Source: UBA2965 sp036526135 (lineage in GTDB: Bacteria; Pseudomonadota; Gammaproteobacteria; Pseudomonadales; Azotimanducaceae). From it: a DNA stretch of 64,000 nucleotides. The notes beneath the pieces are model-generated. The model searched no databases. It was not told the origin of the DNA and saw only the letters and a list, made by a program, of their open reading frames with translations. The stretch is from positions 19,918 through 83,917 of the forward strand of contig DATCZA010000070.1 of NCBI GenBank assembly GCA_036526135.1. The letters run 5' to 3'. Shown here one piece after another: positions 17,029 to 26,169 of the stretch (position 1 is its first letter; each line of letters begins with the position of its first letter). A program made the translations under genes and the position numbers.

Positions 17029-17406
17029 ATGACTTCAGCGGATGATGAAGCCAGGATCAGGCAGCTTCACGGCCGATACTTCGAAACCCTGGGCAGCGGG
17101 GACCTGGATGCGCTCGCCGAGCATTTTACGTTTCCCGCGGTGTTCAAAGGGTTCCTCGACGACGTGACGATGGTGTCGGACGGGGCGTCGTTGGCGCCCA
17201 CCTACGAGAAGCTCATCGCGGCGGCTCCTAAGGCCGCGCGCACCGAGGTTCTGAGCCTGGACGCCGCGCGCCTCAGGCCGGGCGTCCATATGCTCACGAT
17301 GCAATATGAGCAGTACGGGGCCGACGACCAGCTGATTCATGAGGGCCGCGCGTTGTATCTCGCCAAAGAGGTGGGCAGCGAGCTCAAGCTGTTCGCCGTG
17401 CTCTGA
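17029..17406 (+). CDS. NTF2-like domain protein
   Basis: 125 aa from the ATG at 17029, 6 nt after AGGAG. The sequence IRQLHGRYFETLGSGDLDALAEHFTFPAVFKGF has the helix-then-cone pattern of NTF2-like folds, and the C-terminal strands VLSLDAARLRPGVHMLTMQYEQY and IHEGRALYLAKEV fit too. No catalytic residues are obvious. It lies between the nuclease and a small membrane protein, all rightward and closely spaced, so the three may form one transcript. Confidence 0.65.
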   Translation: MTSADDEARIRQLHGRYFETLGSGDLDALAEHFTFPAVFKGFLDDVTMVSDGASLAPTYEKLIAAAPKAARTEVLSLDAARLRPGVHMLTMQYEQYGADDQLIHEGRALYLAKEVGSELKLFAVL

Positions 17407-17448
17407 GTTGCCCCCAGCGAGTTCGGCCGTGAAGCGAAGGAGGAGCAG

Positions 17449-17910
17449 GTGAATTGGGATGCCTTGGACTTCGCCGTTTTCGGGGCGATGTTGCTGGGTG
17501 CGGGGATCGTCTACGCGTTCGCGCGTCGGAAGACGCGGAATTCGGCATATCGGGCCGCCGTTGGCGTTGCCCTTGGCTCTGCGTTCCTCCTGGTCTGGAT
17601 CAACGGTGCCGTCGGCATCCTGGGCGATGAGGATGACGTCGCCAACATGATGTTTTTCGGTGTGCTTGGCATTGGCGCCGTTGGCGCAGCCGTCTGCCGC
17701 TTCGAGGCGCGGGGAATGATGCTCGCGTTGGCGGCGACGGCGTGCGCTCAGCTGGCCGTGGCGGTGGTCGCCCTCGCCGCCGGCCTGGGTTCCACGTCGC
17801 CCAGCTGGCCGCAACACGTGCTTGTCCTCACCGCGTTATTCGTCGTTATGTGGCTGGGCTCTGCGTGGCTCTTTCGAAGCGCCGCGCGTGAGCAGTCGTT
17901 CACAAAGTAA
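17449..17910 (+). CDS. Small four-helix membrane protein, function unknown
   Basis: 153 aa from GTG, directly behind AAGGAGGAGCAG. Four hydrophobic stretches (about 8-24, 34-55, 66-83 with the next at 92-112, and 122-143) mark an integral membrane protein; basic residues ARRKTRNSAYR sit in the first cytoplasmic loop. The alternation of Gly and Ala in the helices is typical of small bacterial membrane proteins without a named family. Its end overlaps by 11 bases a convergent 47-aa membrane peptide. Confidence 0.65.
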   Translation: MNWDALDFAVFGAMLLGAGIVYAFARRKTRNSAYRAAVGVALGSAFLLVWINGAVGILGDEDDVANMMFFGVLGIGAVGAAVCRFEARGMMLALAATACAQLAVAVVALAAGLGSTSPSWPQHVLVLTALFVVMWLGSAWLFRSAAREQSFTK

Positions 17911-18043
17911 AGTATGCAATGACGGCCAGCCCGACGACGGTTGCGCCGATGGTCCACCACAGCTGCCGAAGAGATTCTCCCATGTCGGTCTGCTCGAGGC
18001 TTCCGGTTCTGGCTAGTTCCCTTTCTTCGTGTGGGTCAGTCAT
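17900..18043 (-). CDS. 47-aa single-TM protein
   Basis: Starts at the ATG at 18043 behind AGGAAA. An acidic N-terminus (MTDPHEERELARTGSLEQTD) is followed by one C-terminal membrane helix (LWWTIGATVVGLAVIAYFTL). The layout is that of a tail-anchored or bitopic small protein. It is followed closely upstream by the Rieske oxygenase gene (57 bp), so it may be carried on that transcript. Codon use is like its neighbours. I recognise no family. Confidence 0.45.
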   Translation of the reverse strand: MTDPHEERELARTGSLEQTDMGESLRQLWWTIGATVVGLAVIAYFTL

Positions 18044-18099
18044 CTGGTGTTTCCTGTCGCGCGTCTTGCCGCCTGAGCTCGGATCGATGCGAGAAACAT

Positions 18100-19449
18100 T
18101 CAGCGCCCCGGCGGATTCCCCGCCAGGTAGTCGTGTAGCACCTCGTGGAAGCGCCGGACTCGGGTTTCCTGGGCCGCCATATAGGGTTCCTGATACCCCC
18201 TGGAGCGCCAACCGCTGGTCTGACCGGCGGTCAGATGCATGTCCTGATACACCACCTGATCGGAGTAATCCTGAACACCGCGCCCGTCGTCATAGTCACA
18301 GAAATCCAGCTCTGCCTCTTTCAGCTCGAGCGGGTTCTCGGCCGTGCGGTTGACGAACTCTTCCTGACCCTCGATGGGATAAGCCATGGTCCATTGATCG
18401 AAGTAGCACTTCTCGGGATCTGTCGGATGCGGTTCCCAGCGCCATACCAGGAAAGAATCGGAACCGGGCGCGATGGCGACGTTGGGAAACAGCACGCCAA
18501 AGGGGCTTTCCGTCAGATCCTCGTCGTTCAGGTTCTCGTAGTGGAGAAAGCCTCTCTCCCTCCAGAGCCTTCGCTTCGCTGCCTTGAGGTCCTTCCAGCC
18601 CTGGAGCGCCTTGGTCTCGAAATCCGGGTACTGCTCGGGATCGATGTCCCACGCGCGCAGCGTCGCTTCGAACGGGTCCGGCGCGCCTTTGGGTAGACGA
18701 TCCCGCAGAGAGGGCCGGCCCATCTGGACGATGCGATTGTGGCCCATGGGGAACATTTCGTAGCGCGAGGTGAAATGGTCCTGGTCGATGATCGGGGGTA
18801 CCTGAGGGTGGACCGTGCGGGTGTGATACGACTCGTTGAAGTTATCGGACCAGAACTTCCAGTTGGTATTGAGCGCGACGCGCCACCAGTTGACGCGCAC
18901 CGTTTTCTCGAACTGGTGGCCCTTGTAGAGCTCGGGGTTGGGGGCGAGGTACGTCATCAGGTCCGGTGCCTCGTCGTCCATCGTGTACCAGACCAGCCCT
19001 GCCCAGGTGTCCACGCGCACTTCGATGAGCCTGATCTTACCCACCGGGTCTTCCGGGAAGTCGTCCCGGTCACAGCTATCCAGCAGAGAGCCGTCCATGC
19101 CCCAGACCCAGCCGTGGTAGGGGCAATGCATTTGTTCCTGGGAGCCGTGCTCGCTCCAGAGCAACCGCTGGGCACGGTGGCCACAGGCGTTGTAAAAGCC
19201 TTTCAGGGACCCGTCCTTCTGCTTGGCGATGATCACAGACTCGTGCATGAAGTTGTGCACGATATAGTCGCCCGGGTCCTGAAGCTGCTGTTCGCGACCG
19301 GCGATGTGCCAGATCTTGGTCCACATAAGCTCCCACTCTTTCGCCATCCACTCCTTGCTGTAGTAGCGCTCCGGGGAGATGGGGTCTCCACGAAGATTAG
19401 CCGGATCTTTCCCGTCCATGGCCAACGGATGTCTGAGAATGTCGCTCAT
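18100..19449 (-). CDS. Rieske non-heme iron aromatic ring-hydroxylating oxygenase, alpha subunit
   Basis: 449 aa. The Rieske [2Fe-2S] ligands are C89-x-H91 (NACGHRAQ) and C109-x2-H112 (HCPYHGW); the mononuclear iron site shows NFNESYHTRTVHP with H209 and H214. Length matches RHO alpha subunits. It needs an electron-transfer reductase and usually a beta subunit; neither is adjacent, so it is likely an alpha-only oxygenase fed by shared reductases. Possible substrates are aromatic or quaternary-amine compounds. It is preceded by an EthD-type gene on the same strand with about 120 bp between. Confidence 0.95.
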   Translation of the reverse strand: MSDILRHPLAMDGKDPANLRGDPISPERYYSKEWMAKEWELMWTKIWHIAGREQQLQDPGDYIVHNFMHESVIIAKQKDGSLKGFYNACGHRAQRLLWSEHGSQEQMHCPYHGWVWGMDGSLLDSCDRDDFPEDPVGKIRLIEVRVDTWAGLVWYTMDDEAPDLMTYLAPNPELYKGHQFEKTVRVNWWRVALNTNWKFWSDNFNESYHTRTVHPQVPPIIDQDHFTSRYEMFPMGHNRIVQMGRPSLRDRLPKGAPDPFEATLRAWDIDPEQYPDFETKALQGWKDLKAAKRRLWRERGFLHYENLNDEDLTESPFGVLFPNVAIAPGSDSFLVWRWEPHPTDPEKCYFDQWTMAYPIEGQEEFVNRTAENPLELKEAELDFCDYDDGRGVQDYSDQVVYQDMHLTAGQTSGWRSRGYQEPYMAAQETRVRRFHEVLHDYLAGNPPGR

Positions 19450-19569
19450 AGGTAGGACCTCGTTTGCGCTTCGGAAATTAGACTGACGGGGGACGGAAAT
19501 GTCAAAACCGCGGGACGGCTCGTGCCGATCGCGGCCGGAGAAAGCTGCAGCTTGCTACCCGCCGCGCGC

Positions 19570-19926
19570 TCAGTCCAGATCGGACACGCTTTCGTCGACG
19601 GTGTAGGAACGCATGAAGCGCGTGTCGAACAGCTTCTCCTCGTCCTCGCGAATCTCCTGCTGAGCGTCCGGCGCGCTCAAGACCCTCCCGCACGCTTCCA
19701 TGGTTTCCTGGTCCGGATACCAGATTTCCAGAAACACGTCGTACTCGGGGTCGCGCAGCTCGCCGTCCCGGTCCACGGTTGGATTCGTAAAGCGCCGCAT
19801 ATATTTGGTGGCGTATCCCTTGAGGTATTTTTCGCCGATGACGCGATGTTTCGTCTCGTAGTATTCGCGAAACTCCGGAATCGTCATTCCCGGCCGGCGT
19901 TTCATGGGCATCACTACCTTGATCAT
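19570..19926 (-). CDS. EthD-domain protein
   Basis: 118 aa from the ATG at 19926 preceded by CGGAGGGAG; an in-frame ATG five codons earlier is less well placed. The N-terminus IKVVMPMKRRPGMTIPEFREYYETKHRVIGE is the EthD / dimeric alpha-beta barrel pattern (short strand, then a helix with a xYYxxxHxxxG end). The family is linked to ether or aromatic degradation and to stress. It lies immediately upstream of the Rieske oxygenase on the same strand, so it probably serves that pathway. Confidence 0.8.
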   Translation of the reverse strand: MIKVVMPMKRRPGMTIPEFREYYETKHRVIGEKYLKGYATKYMRRFTNPTVDRDGELRDPEYDVFLEIWYPDQETMEACGRVLSAPDAQQEIREDEEKLFDTRFMRSYTVDESVSDLD

Positions 19927-20025
19927 TGGCTCCCTCCGCAAATTGTCAGGTGGTAAAGACTACACATGCACAGCGCAGCGGCACAGAGGTTGTGCCGCTT
20001 TCCGAGAGCCGACGCGGCTGATCCT

Positions 20026-20985
20026 TCAGAGCTCGAACCGCTGATCCACCAGTTCCTCGGACAAGGCCCACAGCCGTTCGGCCGCGTCGGGATCCAGTGC
20101 CCAGGGCGCGTAACCGCCGTCGCGGATGCCACCGGCGCCGGGTCCGGCCACGTGGCAGTCCTCGCAGTAGAGGCCGCCGCGGCCTTCCAGCTCGGGTGAG
20201 GTGGCGGCCCACACGCTGGTCGCCGCTCCCTGGGGGACCGTCTTGAAGCCGGCCTGAAAGGCTTCGGGATCGCTTATGTTGTTGCGCTCCATCATGGCGG
20301 CGATGTCCTCGTCCGTCAGATGCCGGCCGAGCTCGGTCATGATGCCGCCGGGATGTACCGCGTAGGCGTGAACGCCCGCGCCGGCCAGGCGCTTTTCCAG
20401 CCCGACAGAGAACAGGATGTTCGCGGTCTTCGACTGCCCGTAGGACACCCACTTGTCGTACTCACGGTCGTTGAAGAACGGGTCGTCCAGATCCACCGCG
20501 CTCATGTGATGCCCGGCGGAGCTCAGGTTGACGACGCGCGACGGTGCCGCCGCCTTCAGCGCCGGGGCAAGCAGGCAGGTCAGCAGGAAGTGGCCGACGT
20601 GATTGGTGGCAAACTGCATCTCCCATCCCGCTGGGGTACGCGTGAGCGGGCACGCCATGACACCGGCGTTGTTGATCAGCAGATCCAGCTTGTCGTGGTC
20701 GGCCAGATACCCCGCGGCGAAAGCCCGCACGCTGGCGAGATCGGCGAGCTCCAGCCCGCGGACGTCTACGGCTGCGTTACCGGTGCTCTCGCGGATTTTC
20801 TGCGCGGCGGCCTCGCCCTTGGCCAGGTCCCGGGCCGTGATCGTGACGGCCGCGCCTTTTGCGGCCAGGGCCCGAGCGGTTTCCTCTCCCAGGCCGCCAG
20901 AAGCGCCCGTCACGATGGCGCGTTTGCCGGCAAGGTCGACGCCCGCCAGCACTTGGTCCGTGGTGCTTTCAAAGCCAAAGCTCAT
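20026..20985 (-). CDS. Short-chain dehydrogenase/reductase, retinol-dehydrogenase-like
   Basis: 319 aa, longer than classical SDRs (about 250). NAD(P) motif TGASGGLGEETA (26-37), NNAG (105-108), catalytic Ser about 155-156 (NLSSAGH) and Tyr182-x3-Lys186 (YGQSKTANI) are present. The arrangement ATNHVGHFLLTCLL matches the WWOX/retinol-dehydrogenase branch. NADPH is the likely cofactor (ARDLAKG after strand 2). Substrate may be a lipid alcohol or xenobiotic. It is the first gene of its own leftward unit, with the broken sulfotransferase divergent from it. Confidence 0.92.
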   Translation of the reverse strand: MSFGFESTTDQVLAGVDLAGKRAIVTGASGGLGEETARALAAKGAAVTITARDLAKGEAAAQKIRESTGNAAVDVRGLELADLASVRAFAAGYLADHDKLDLLINNAGVMACPLTRTPAGWEMQFATNHVGHFLLTCLLAPALKAAAPSRVVNLSSAGHHMSAVDLDDPFFNDREYDKWVSYGQSKTANILFSVGLEKRLAGAGVHAYAVHPGGIMTELGRHLTDEDIAAMMERNNISDPEAFQAGFKTVPQGAATSVWAATSPELEGRGGLYCEDCHVAGPGAGGIRDGGYAPWALDPDAAERLWALSEELVDQRFEL

Positions 20986-21105
20986 TTCGTGTCCCTCAAT
21001 TTCTTGATACGCCGGATGATAACGCCAATATGGTCGGATACGTGTCTTTCGCCCGAATGTCCCGTTATTCTCCGTGAGGGCGCTCAGTCAGAGGAGGAGA
21101 AATCG

Positions 21106-21812
21106 ATGGGGGAGCCTCTGCCATCGCGCTCGGCTCGATACTTCGGGCGCGTCACCGATACACTATCGAGGAGTACCTGGAGATGGTCTCGGGGCAGGAT
21201 CACCGGCGTTTCCTCAAGACGCACTCGCCGCTGGACGGGCTGCCCTACTATCCGGAGTGTCATTATCTGGTGGTGTTTCGAGATCCCCGAGACATGTTCT
21301 TTTCCATGCTCAAGCACCGCGACAACTTCACCGACGAGGAGCTTGCATTTGCCTCCATACCGAGCGGTGAGGACGCTTTTCGGCAATGGCTGGATCGTGG
21401 CTTCGACCCGAAGAACTTCGACTTTCAGTCGCTTGAGTGGCTGTGCCACTTTCTGCAGACCTACTGGCCCTACAGGGATCTTCCGAACATCCATCTTTTC
21501 CATTACTCGGACATGAAGAACGACCTGCCGGGCCACGTCCGCAAAGTTGCCGGTATCCTCGAAGTAGAGCTGACGGAAGCCCAGCTCGACGAGATGACCG
21601 CGGCCGCCTCGTTCGAAGCCATGCGCGCGAAGGGAGATCAGTTCGCACCGAATGCAGGTCTGGGTGCGTGGAAGAGCGAGAAGGATTTTTTTGCGGTCGG
21701 CACGAACGCGCAGTGGAAGGGAAAGCTCACGCCAGAGGATCTTGCGGCGTTTGAGAGCAGGATCAGAGATTTTCTCTCTGAAGAGCAGATCGCGTGGCTG
21801 GTTCGAGGTTAG
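21106..21812 (+). pseudogene. Sulfotransferase with internal deletion and frameshift
   Basis: A strong AGAGGAGGAG site precedes an ATG at 21106 starting MGEPLPSRSARYFGRVTDT, which resembles the N-terminal segment of aryl/alkyl sulfotransferases. The frame is then lost. About 60-70 residues that should hold the PAPS-binding PxxGTTW loop are missing. From 21183 another frame (open for 209 codons) resumes with RRFLKTHSPLDGLPY and VVFRDPRDMFFSML, which are the following conserved parts, and runs to the normal C-terminus. Without the 5'-phosphosulfate loop it should be inactive. The intact paralog is at 23822..24688. Confidence 0.7.
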
Positions 21813-21860
21813 CTGCCAGGTTTCTCGGATCCTCCTGACGGGAGCTGCTCAGGGGCTCGG

Positions 21861-22913
21861 TCAGGCACGCTCATTTCCGGTGACGCGCCGGAACGTTGCG
21901 GTCTCTTCGGGATCGTACGGGGAGCCGTCCGCGTGAAGAAGCTCGTGGAACCAGGGCTCGTCGTCATCCACTGCCTCGAACCACGACCGCCAGGGAAAGC
22001 GTGTCTGCGTCCTTCCGTCGACGAGGCCCCAGTTGATCGCGCCCACCTGGTGTTCTGCGAACACCTCGAGCAGATCTACGCTGGATCCCGCGGTCCGTGC
22101 CAGCCATTCGGTGCACACCAGCGGGCGACCATGGGCAGACAACGCCTGGATGACCGCTTCGAGCGCAGCGCGCGGCTCGTAGCAATGGAACGTGATGACG
22201 TCGCTGCGCTCCAGCATGACGGCGTTGATGGGGTTGTCGACGGGGCGGTGGTCGGAGTCGTACTCCCACACGCCGGCCGTCAGCGGTTGCGACGGGTCGA
22301 CCTCGCGAGCCCAGTCGAAGACGCAGACCAGCAGCTCGGTGGCGGCAGCCGCTTTCTCGTCGCGTGATCCGCCCGCGATGGTTATCCGGTCGATCTGATC
22401 GGGCTCGTTGAACAGGTCCCACGCGATGATGCGCTCGTCGGCTGCGAATCGCGAAAGCACCCCGGTTACGTACGGTTTGAGGGCCGGCCACTGCGATCGG
22501 TCCTGCAGGATGGCGTTGCCAGGGCTCTGAACCCAGATCGAGTTGTGAAGACGCGGCACGGGGTCCGGCTGAGCGCCGAGCTTCGGCTTCGGGTGCCAGA
22601 CGCCGTCGAAGAGCACGGGCATCATGCCGATGCCGTGGCGGTGAGCGATGGCCAGCACTTCGTCGATGCGCGCGAGGAAAGCGTTCCCATCGGCCTCGAA
22701 CAGAAGATCGTGCAGGTAGACGCGGACCACGTTCATGCCCAGGTCCGACGCCCATCCAAGTTCCCGGTCGATGGTCTCGGGATCGAAGGATTCGCTCTGC
22801 CACATCTCCAGCTGGTTGCCCGCCGTCGAGGGCGTGAAGTTGCAGCCCACGAGCCAGCCCACGTCGGTTTGCCAACGCGCGGCGCGTTCGGTCGACCATC
22901 TTTGTGCTGTCAT
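21861..22913 (-). CDS. Glycoside hydrolase, TIM-barrel clan GH-A (GH5/GH2-like)
   Basis: 350 aa, no signal peptide. The clan GH-A acid/base is Glu170 at the end of strand 4 (IIAWDLFNEPD) and the nucleophile is Glu269 (PLVCTEWLAR) at strand 7, giving the typical spacing of about 100 residues. The early barrel strand MNVVRVYLHDLLFE is also characteristic. It would cleave a beta-linked sugar in the cytoplasm, so the likely target is a disaccharide or glycoside taken up whole, rather than polymer. Which family within clan GH-A is unclear. Confidence 0.85.
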   Translation of the reverse strand: MTAQRWSTERAARWQTDVGWLVGCNFTPSTAGNQLEMWQSESFDPETIDRELGWASDLGMNVVRVYLHDLLFEADGNAFLARIDEVLAIAHRHGIGMMPVLFDGVWHPKPKLGAQPDPVPRLHNSIWVQSPGNAILQDRSQWPALKPYVTGVLSRFAADERIIAWDLFNEPDQIDRITIAGGSRDEKAAAATELLVCVFDWAREVDPSQPLTAGVWEYDSDHRPVDNPINAVMLERSDVITFHCYEPRAALEAVIQALSAHGRPLVCTEWLARTAGSSVDLLEVFAEHQVGAINWGLVDGRTQTRFPWRSWFEAVDDDEPWFHELLHADGSPYDPEETATFRRVTGNERA

Positions 22914-23031
22914 TTCCTTAGCCGGTCACTCCGTTCAGACGAAAACCATCGGCCATCGCGCAGTGTGCGTCGCCCGACGCGTTCCAGGTGGACTGCCAGG
23001 CAAGAATAGCGGATCAGGGAAGAAAAGAACC

Positions 23032-23744
23032 CTAATCCGGAGGGGGAGGGTCGGGATAAGCCCACAGCTTGAGCGTCCCGTCGGCGCCACCGGAGACGAT
23101 CAGGTCGCCTTCCGGAGAAAAGGCGACGTCGTTGACGCGCCCGCGCTTCCGTTCCACCCGCCTTCGCCTGTTACGACAGCGGAGTAGTCGTTAGAGACTT
23201 CCAAGTCGTAGATGATGTTGGGCAGATCGTGGCCGATTTCCAGTTCATGCAACTCATTGGTCCAGTAGCGCAGGTTGGTATCGGCGCCCCCGGAGACCAC
23301 CTTGATGGTTAAACCGTCGTCCACGAAGCCCACCGTCCGGAGCGCTTCGCCGTTGTGCGCGTCGGCTTGGGCGGCGACCTGAACGAGCGCCTCGTCCGTC
23401 TGGACAGGCGGCTCCGCCGGGGGAAAGGTCAGTGTTACCGGCTCTACATGGTCGCCGGCAGTCAGCGTCCCGCTGCAATCTTCCGGTACGCAGGGATTGG
23501 GCAGGGGGCCCTAAAAGCTGAAATTCCCCTTGCCGTTCGCGGTTGTGGCGGGTGCGCCTTCCCACAGTATTTGCTGCTTTCGGCCCGCATCGCTGCCTTT
23601 GACGAAGGCCATTTCGTCCCGGACCTCCGCTATGTCGATGGTGACCGCGTACGCGGCGGGAAGGAGCAACCCACTCAACGCTGCGATGAGAAGACGGCCG
23701 CGTGCCCGGATGCTCATACTCGTTGCGCTCAATCGATTGCCCAT
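23032..23744 (-). pseudogene. WD40 beta-propeller protein with in-frame amber stop and frameshift
   Basis: Starts at 23744 or 23717 with a signal peptide (LLIAALSGLLLPAAYA) and an Ig-like DIAEVRDEMAFVKGSD segment. A TAG at 23511..23513 stops it after 77 codons, yet the same frame stays open after the TAG through PCVPEDCSGTLTAGDHVEPV into two WD40-type strands (TIKVVSGGADTNLRYW). Near 23140-23170 the frame shifts, and a last repeat VNDVAFSPEGDLIVSGGAD ends at a stop at 23032. A full propeller needs about seven repeats; here only two or three remain, so a large internal part is also gone. The protein was exported. Confidence 0.7.
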
Positions 23745-23821
23745 CTCACGATACCCGGTCAGTTCGCTGGCGAATATGGCGCGATTGTTAGCCGGGCGAA
23801 GCGATCGAGTACTCGGCGGGA

Positions 23822-24688
23822 TCAGGTGGCTCGGGCGCCGAACTCGACCCATCGAGCCGCGTCCGGTGGGAGGGTTTCGGCGACCTTGCGGCGGTAGGCG
23901 GCAATGTCGTCGTCGTTCAGCACATCGCGCCAGCGTCCGTTCGTGCCTTTGTAGACGAATCCTTCGAGCCCGCCTTCGAAGAACCCCTCGAAGTCCCCGA
24001 CCTTCTTGTCCGCTTTGCGCATGCCCTCGAACGTGCAGCGCTTCACCACCGCGGGCCATTGGCCCTCGTCGAGCTCGATGTCGAGAAATGGCGCGATGCG
24101 CCGCATCTGCCCCGTCAGGTCTGCCTTCAGATCGTTGAAGTGCACGAAGAGAAGGTTTGGCCGGTCCCGGACGGCCCAATAGCTTGCGACCACGTCGAAG
24201 AAGTTGTTCCGCTCCAGCCACTCGTGGAAGTAGCCGCGGTAGTCGACGCCGTCGAAGGTGTTGATCGCTGGCAGGCCGTCCTCGGAAGCCTTCTCGTTGA
24301 GCATGTCGGTGACCATCATGCGGCTGACGTGGTTGCACCAGGACATGAATGCGTCCCGGCCGTCGCGAACCACGGTGATGTACCGGGCGTCGTCGAACCA
24401 GGGTATGCCGTCGGCAGGGGTATGGCTCTTCATGGCACGGCGGTGAGTCTGGGCACGCAGCATGGCGTGCATCTTTTCCGCCGGCGTGAATTTGGCCTCG
24501 ATCCAGGGGCATATGCCGTTGACGATCGAGCCCGGAAACTCGCCGTCCGGCCAGAGCAGGTTGGCGACGATCATCTGCATCCACGTCGTGCCGCACTTGG
24601 AGGGCGTGCACACGAAGATGTCGCCGGGACGGGGCTCGAAGCCTTCCCAGCGGGCGTTGTCCATCACGGCATCTTTGTAGACACGCAT
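23822..24688 (-). CDS. Sulfotransferase (PAPS-dependent)
   Basis: 288 aa. The PAPS 5'-phosphosulfate loop is TPSKCGTTW (28-36), followed by HTPADGIPW and the VVRDGRDAFMSW 3'-phosphate region (about 106-118), and a C-terminal YKGTNGRWRDVL like the RKGxxGDWK motif of cytosolic sulfotransferases. It transfers sulfate to a hydroxyl or amine of a small molecule. It is the intact relative of the broken copy at 21106. A sulfatase at 46225 could do the reverse reaction. The cupin gene just upstream on the same strand (70 bp) may be cotranscribed. Confidence 0.92.
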   Translation of the reverse strand: MRVYKDAVMDNARWEGFEPRPGDIFVCTPSKCGTTWMQMIVANLLWPDGEFPGSIVNGICPWIEAKFTPAEKMHAMLRAQTHRRAMKSHTPADGIPWFDDARYITVVRDGRDAFMSWCNHVSRMMVTDMLNEKASEDGLPAINTFDGVDYRGYFHEWLERNNFFDVVASYWAVRDRPNLLFVHFNDLKADLTGQMRRIAPFLDIELDEGQWPAVVKRCTFEGMRKADKKVGDFEGFFEGGLEGFVYKGTNGRWRDVLNDDDIAAYRRKVAETLPPDAARWVEFGARAT

Positions 24689-24758
24689 TGACCTTTCCTT
24701 CCTCCGGGATTTGGGCTCAGGGGCGGCCGGCGCGCTGACGCGCCGTCAACTGGTGCGA

Positions 24759-25289
24759 TTACGATGCTCGCTTTTTGAGGATGCGATCCATGGTCGAGAC
24801 GCCAAGCACCGTGCCATCTTCGGCGAGGGATTCCGCCAGCAGGCCATCCGGGGCATACAGGCTGAAGAGCACCAGGGCACCCTCCGGCCCGGCGCGCTCC
24901 ATGTGCACGTCCCCGGGGGCTTTGTGGGCGTAGTCTCCCGCACGCCTCACCCTGCGGCCCACTTCCTTGCCGGTCTCGAGATCGATGTCGATGACGTGAA
25001 GTTCGCCTTCGAGGACGGTGGACGTCGTCTCCGCCGTATGGCGGTGAAAGTGGCAGTAGCAGTTGGGCTCCCAGCGGTAGAGCAGGTCCACGTGGCCGTC
25101 TTCCCGCGCGTTGAGCAGCGCTGCCGAATAGTCGATGGGATAGTCGAACTTGTCGCCTCCGGTGAAGCGCTTCCACCGTAAACTGCCTTTCTCGAGAAGG
25201 TTCACCGCATGCTCCTTGTCATTGATGCCGCCAGGAAGAGCATGGTACCTGCTTTCCGCGTCCGGTCGCATCTGGTCTTCTTGGTTCAT
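24759..25289 (-). CDS. Cupin-fold protein, ChrR/dioxygenase-like
   Basis: 176 aa. A single cupin barrel is indicated by LLYRWEPNCYCHFHRHTAETTSTVLEGEL broken into strands: the metal site has HFHRH (about 80-84) and a Glu in the EGELHV strand, with a second motif GDYAHKAPGDVHMER giving the last His. Such proteins bind iron, zinc or another metal; possible roles are dioxygenase or ChrR-like sensor. It begins at 25289 and is followed closely by the sulfotransferase. Divergent from the SDR at 25417. Confidence 0.8.
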   Translation of the reverse strand: MNQEDQMRPDAESRYHALPGGINDKEHAVNLLEKGSLRWKRFTGGDKFDYPIDYSAALLNAREDGHVDLLYRWEPNCYCHFHRHTAETTSTVLEGELHVIDIDLETGKEVGRRVRRAGDYAHKAPGDVHMERAGPEGALVLFSLYAPDGLLAESLAEDGTVLGVSTMDRILKKRAS

Positions 25290-25416
25290 GGTGCCGCTAC
25301 TCCTTCACCTCTTGGGCGGCGGGTCCTTCGGCAACCGGCTATCCCGCGCCGGCGGCAGTATAATCAGCCTTCATGTCAGTCCGCTCATTCTGGTTCCGGG
25401 GGGAGGTCAACCAGCC

Positions 25417-26169
25417 ATGAACAAGGTAAAGGATCGGATCGCGCTCGTTACCGCTGCAGCCGATGGCATCGGCGCATCAACGGCCACCCTGCTCGCTGAG
25501 GAAGGTGCCGTGGTGGTCGTCACGGACATCAATGGTGAGGGAGCCGTGAAGCTCGCTGACGAATTCGGCGGCATGGGCCTGGAACATGATGCCGGCTCGG
25601 AAGCCGACTGGAAGCGCGTGATTAATGAAGTGACCGATCGGTACGGTCGGCTCGATATTCTCGTCAACAATGCGGGTATCGGTGCGGGCATCGGCGACAT
25701 CGAGCATCAGACTCTCGACGACTACCGTGCGGTGATGCGGGTGTGCGTCGACAGTGTGTTCATCGGCAGCAAGCTCGCCATCGAGCTGATGAAGCGGGAT
25801 GGCGGCGCCATCGTCAACGTGTCGTCGGTTCACGGAATAAGGGCGGCCGCGCACGAGGCGGCCTACTCGGCGGGCAAGGGGGCGGTCAGGCTGCTGACCA
25901 AATCGATCGCCCTCTACTGTGCCCAGTGCGGCTATCGCATCCGGGCGAACTCGGTGCACCCGGGCTACATCCTGACCACGATGATGAAAGAGTGGATGGA
26001 GCGCTCGGGAAACAGCGCGGACATAATGGCGGGGCTCGTCCAGCAACACCCCATCGGCTTCCTCGGTGAACCCCGCGACGTTGCCAACGGGATTCTTTAC
26101 CTGGCCAGCGACGACGCGCGGTTCGTCACCGGTTCCGAGCTCGTCATCGACGGCGGATTCATGCTCTGA
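25417..26169 (+). CDS. Short-chain dehydrogenase/reductase (classical)
   Basis: 250 aa from the ATG at 25417 with GGGGGGAGG upstream; the open frame extends 89 codons further but only as antisense of the cupin gene. Classical SDR motifs: TAAADGIGAS (12-21, a variant TGxxxGIG), VVTDI at strand 2 (NAD preference), NNAG, NVSSV with catalytic Ser, and YSAGK as the Tyr-x3-Lys pair. The C-terminus has VIDGGFML as usual. It resembles 3-alpha/17-beta-hydroxysteroid and cyclopentanol dehydrogenases. Confidence 0.93.
   Translation: MNKVKDRIALVTAAADGIGASTATLLAEEGAVVVVTDINGEGAVKLADEFGGMGLEHDAGSEADWKRVINEVTDRYGRLDILVNNAGIGAGIGDIEHQTLDDYRAVMRVCVDSVFIGSKLAIELMKRDGGAIVNVSSVHGIRAAAHEAAYSAGKGAVRLLTKSIALYCAQCGYRIRANSVHPGYILTTMMKEWMERSGNSADIMAGLVQQHPIGFLGEPRDVANGILYLASDDARFVTGSELVIDGGFML

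Noticed and set aside
23511..23513. Pyrrolysine or amber suppression at TAG in the WD40 gene
   Set aside because: The same gene has a frameshift and missing repeats, so simple decay explains it.
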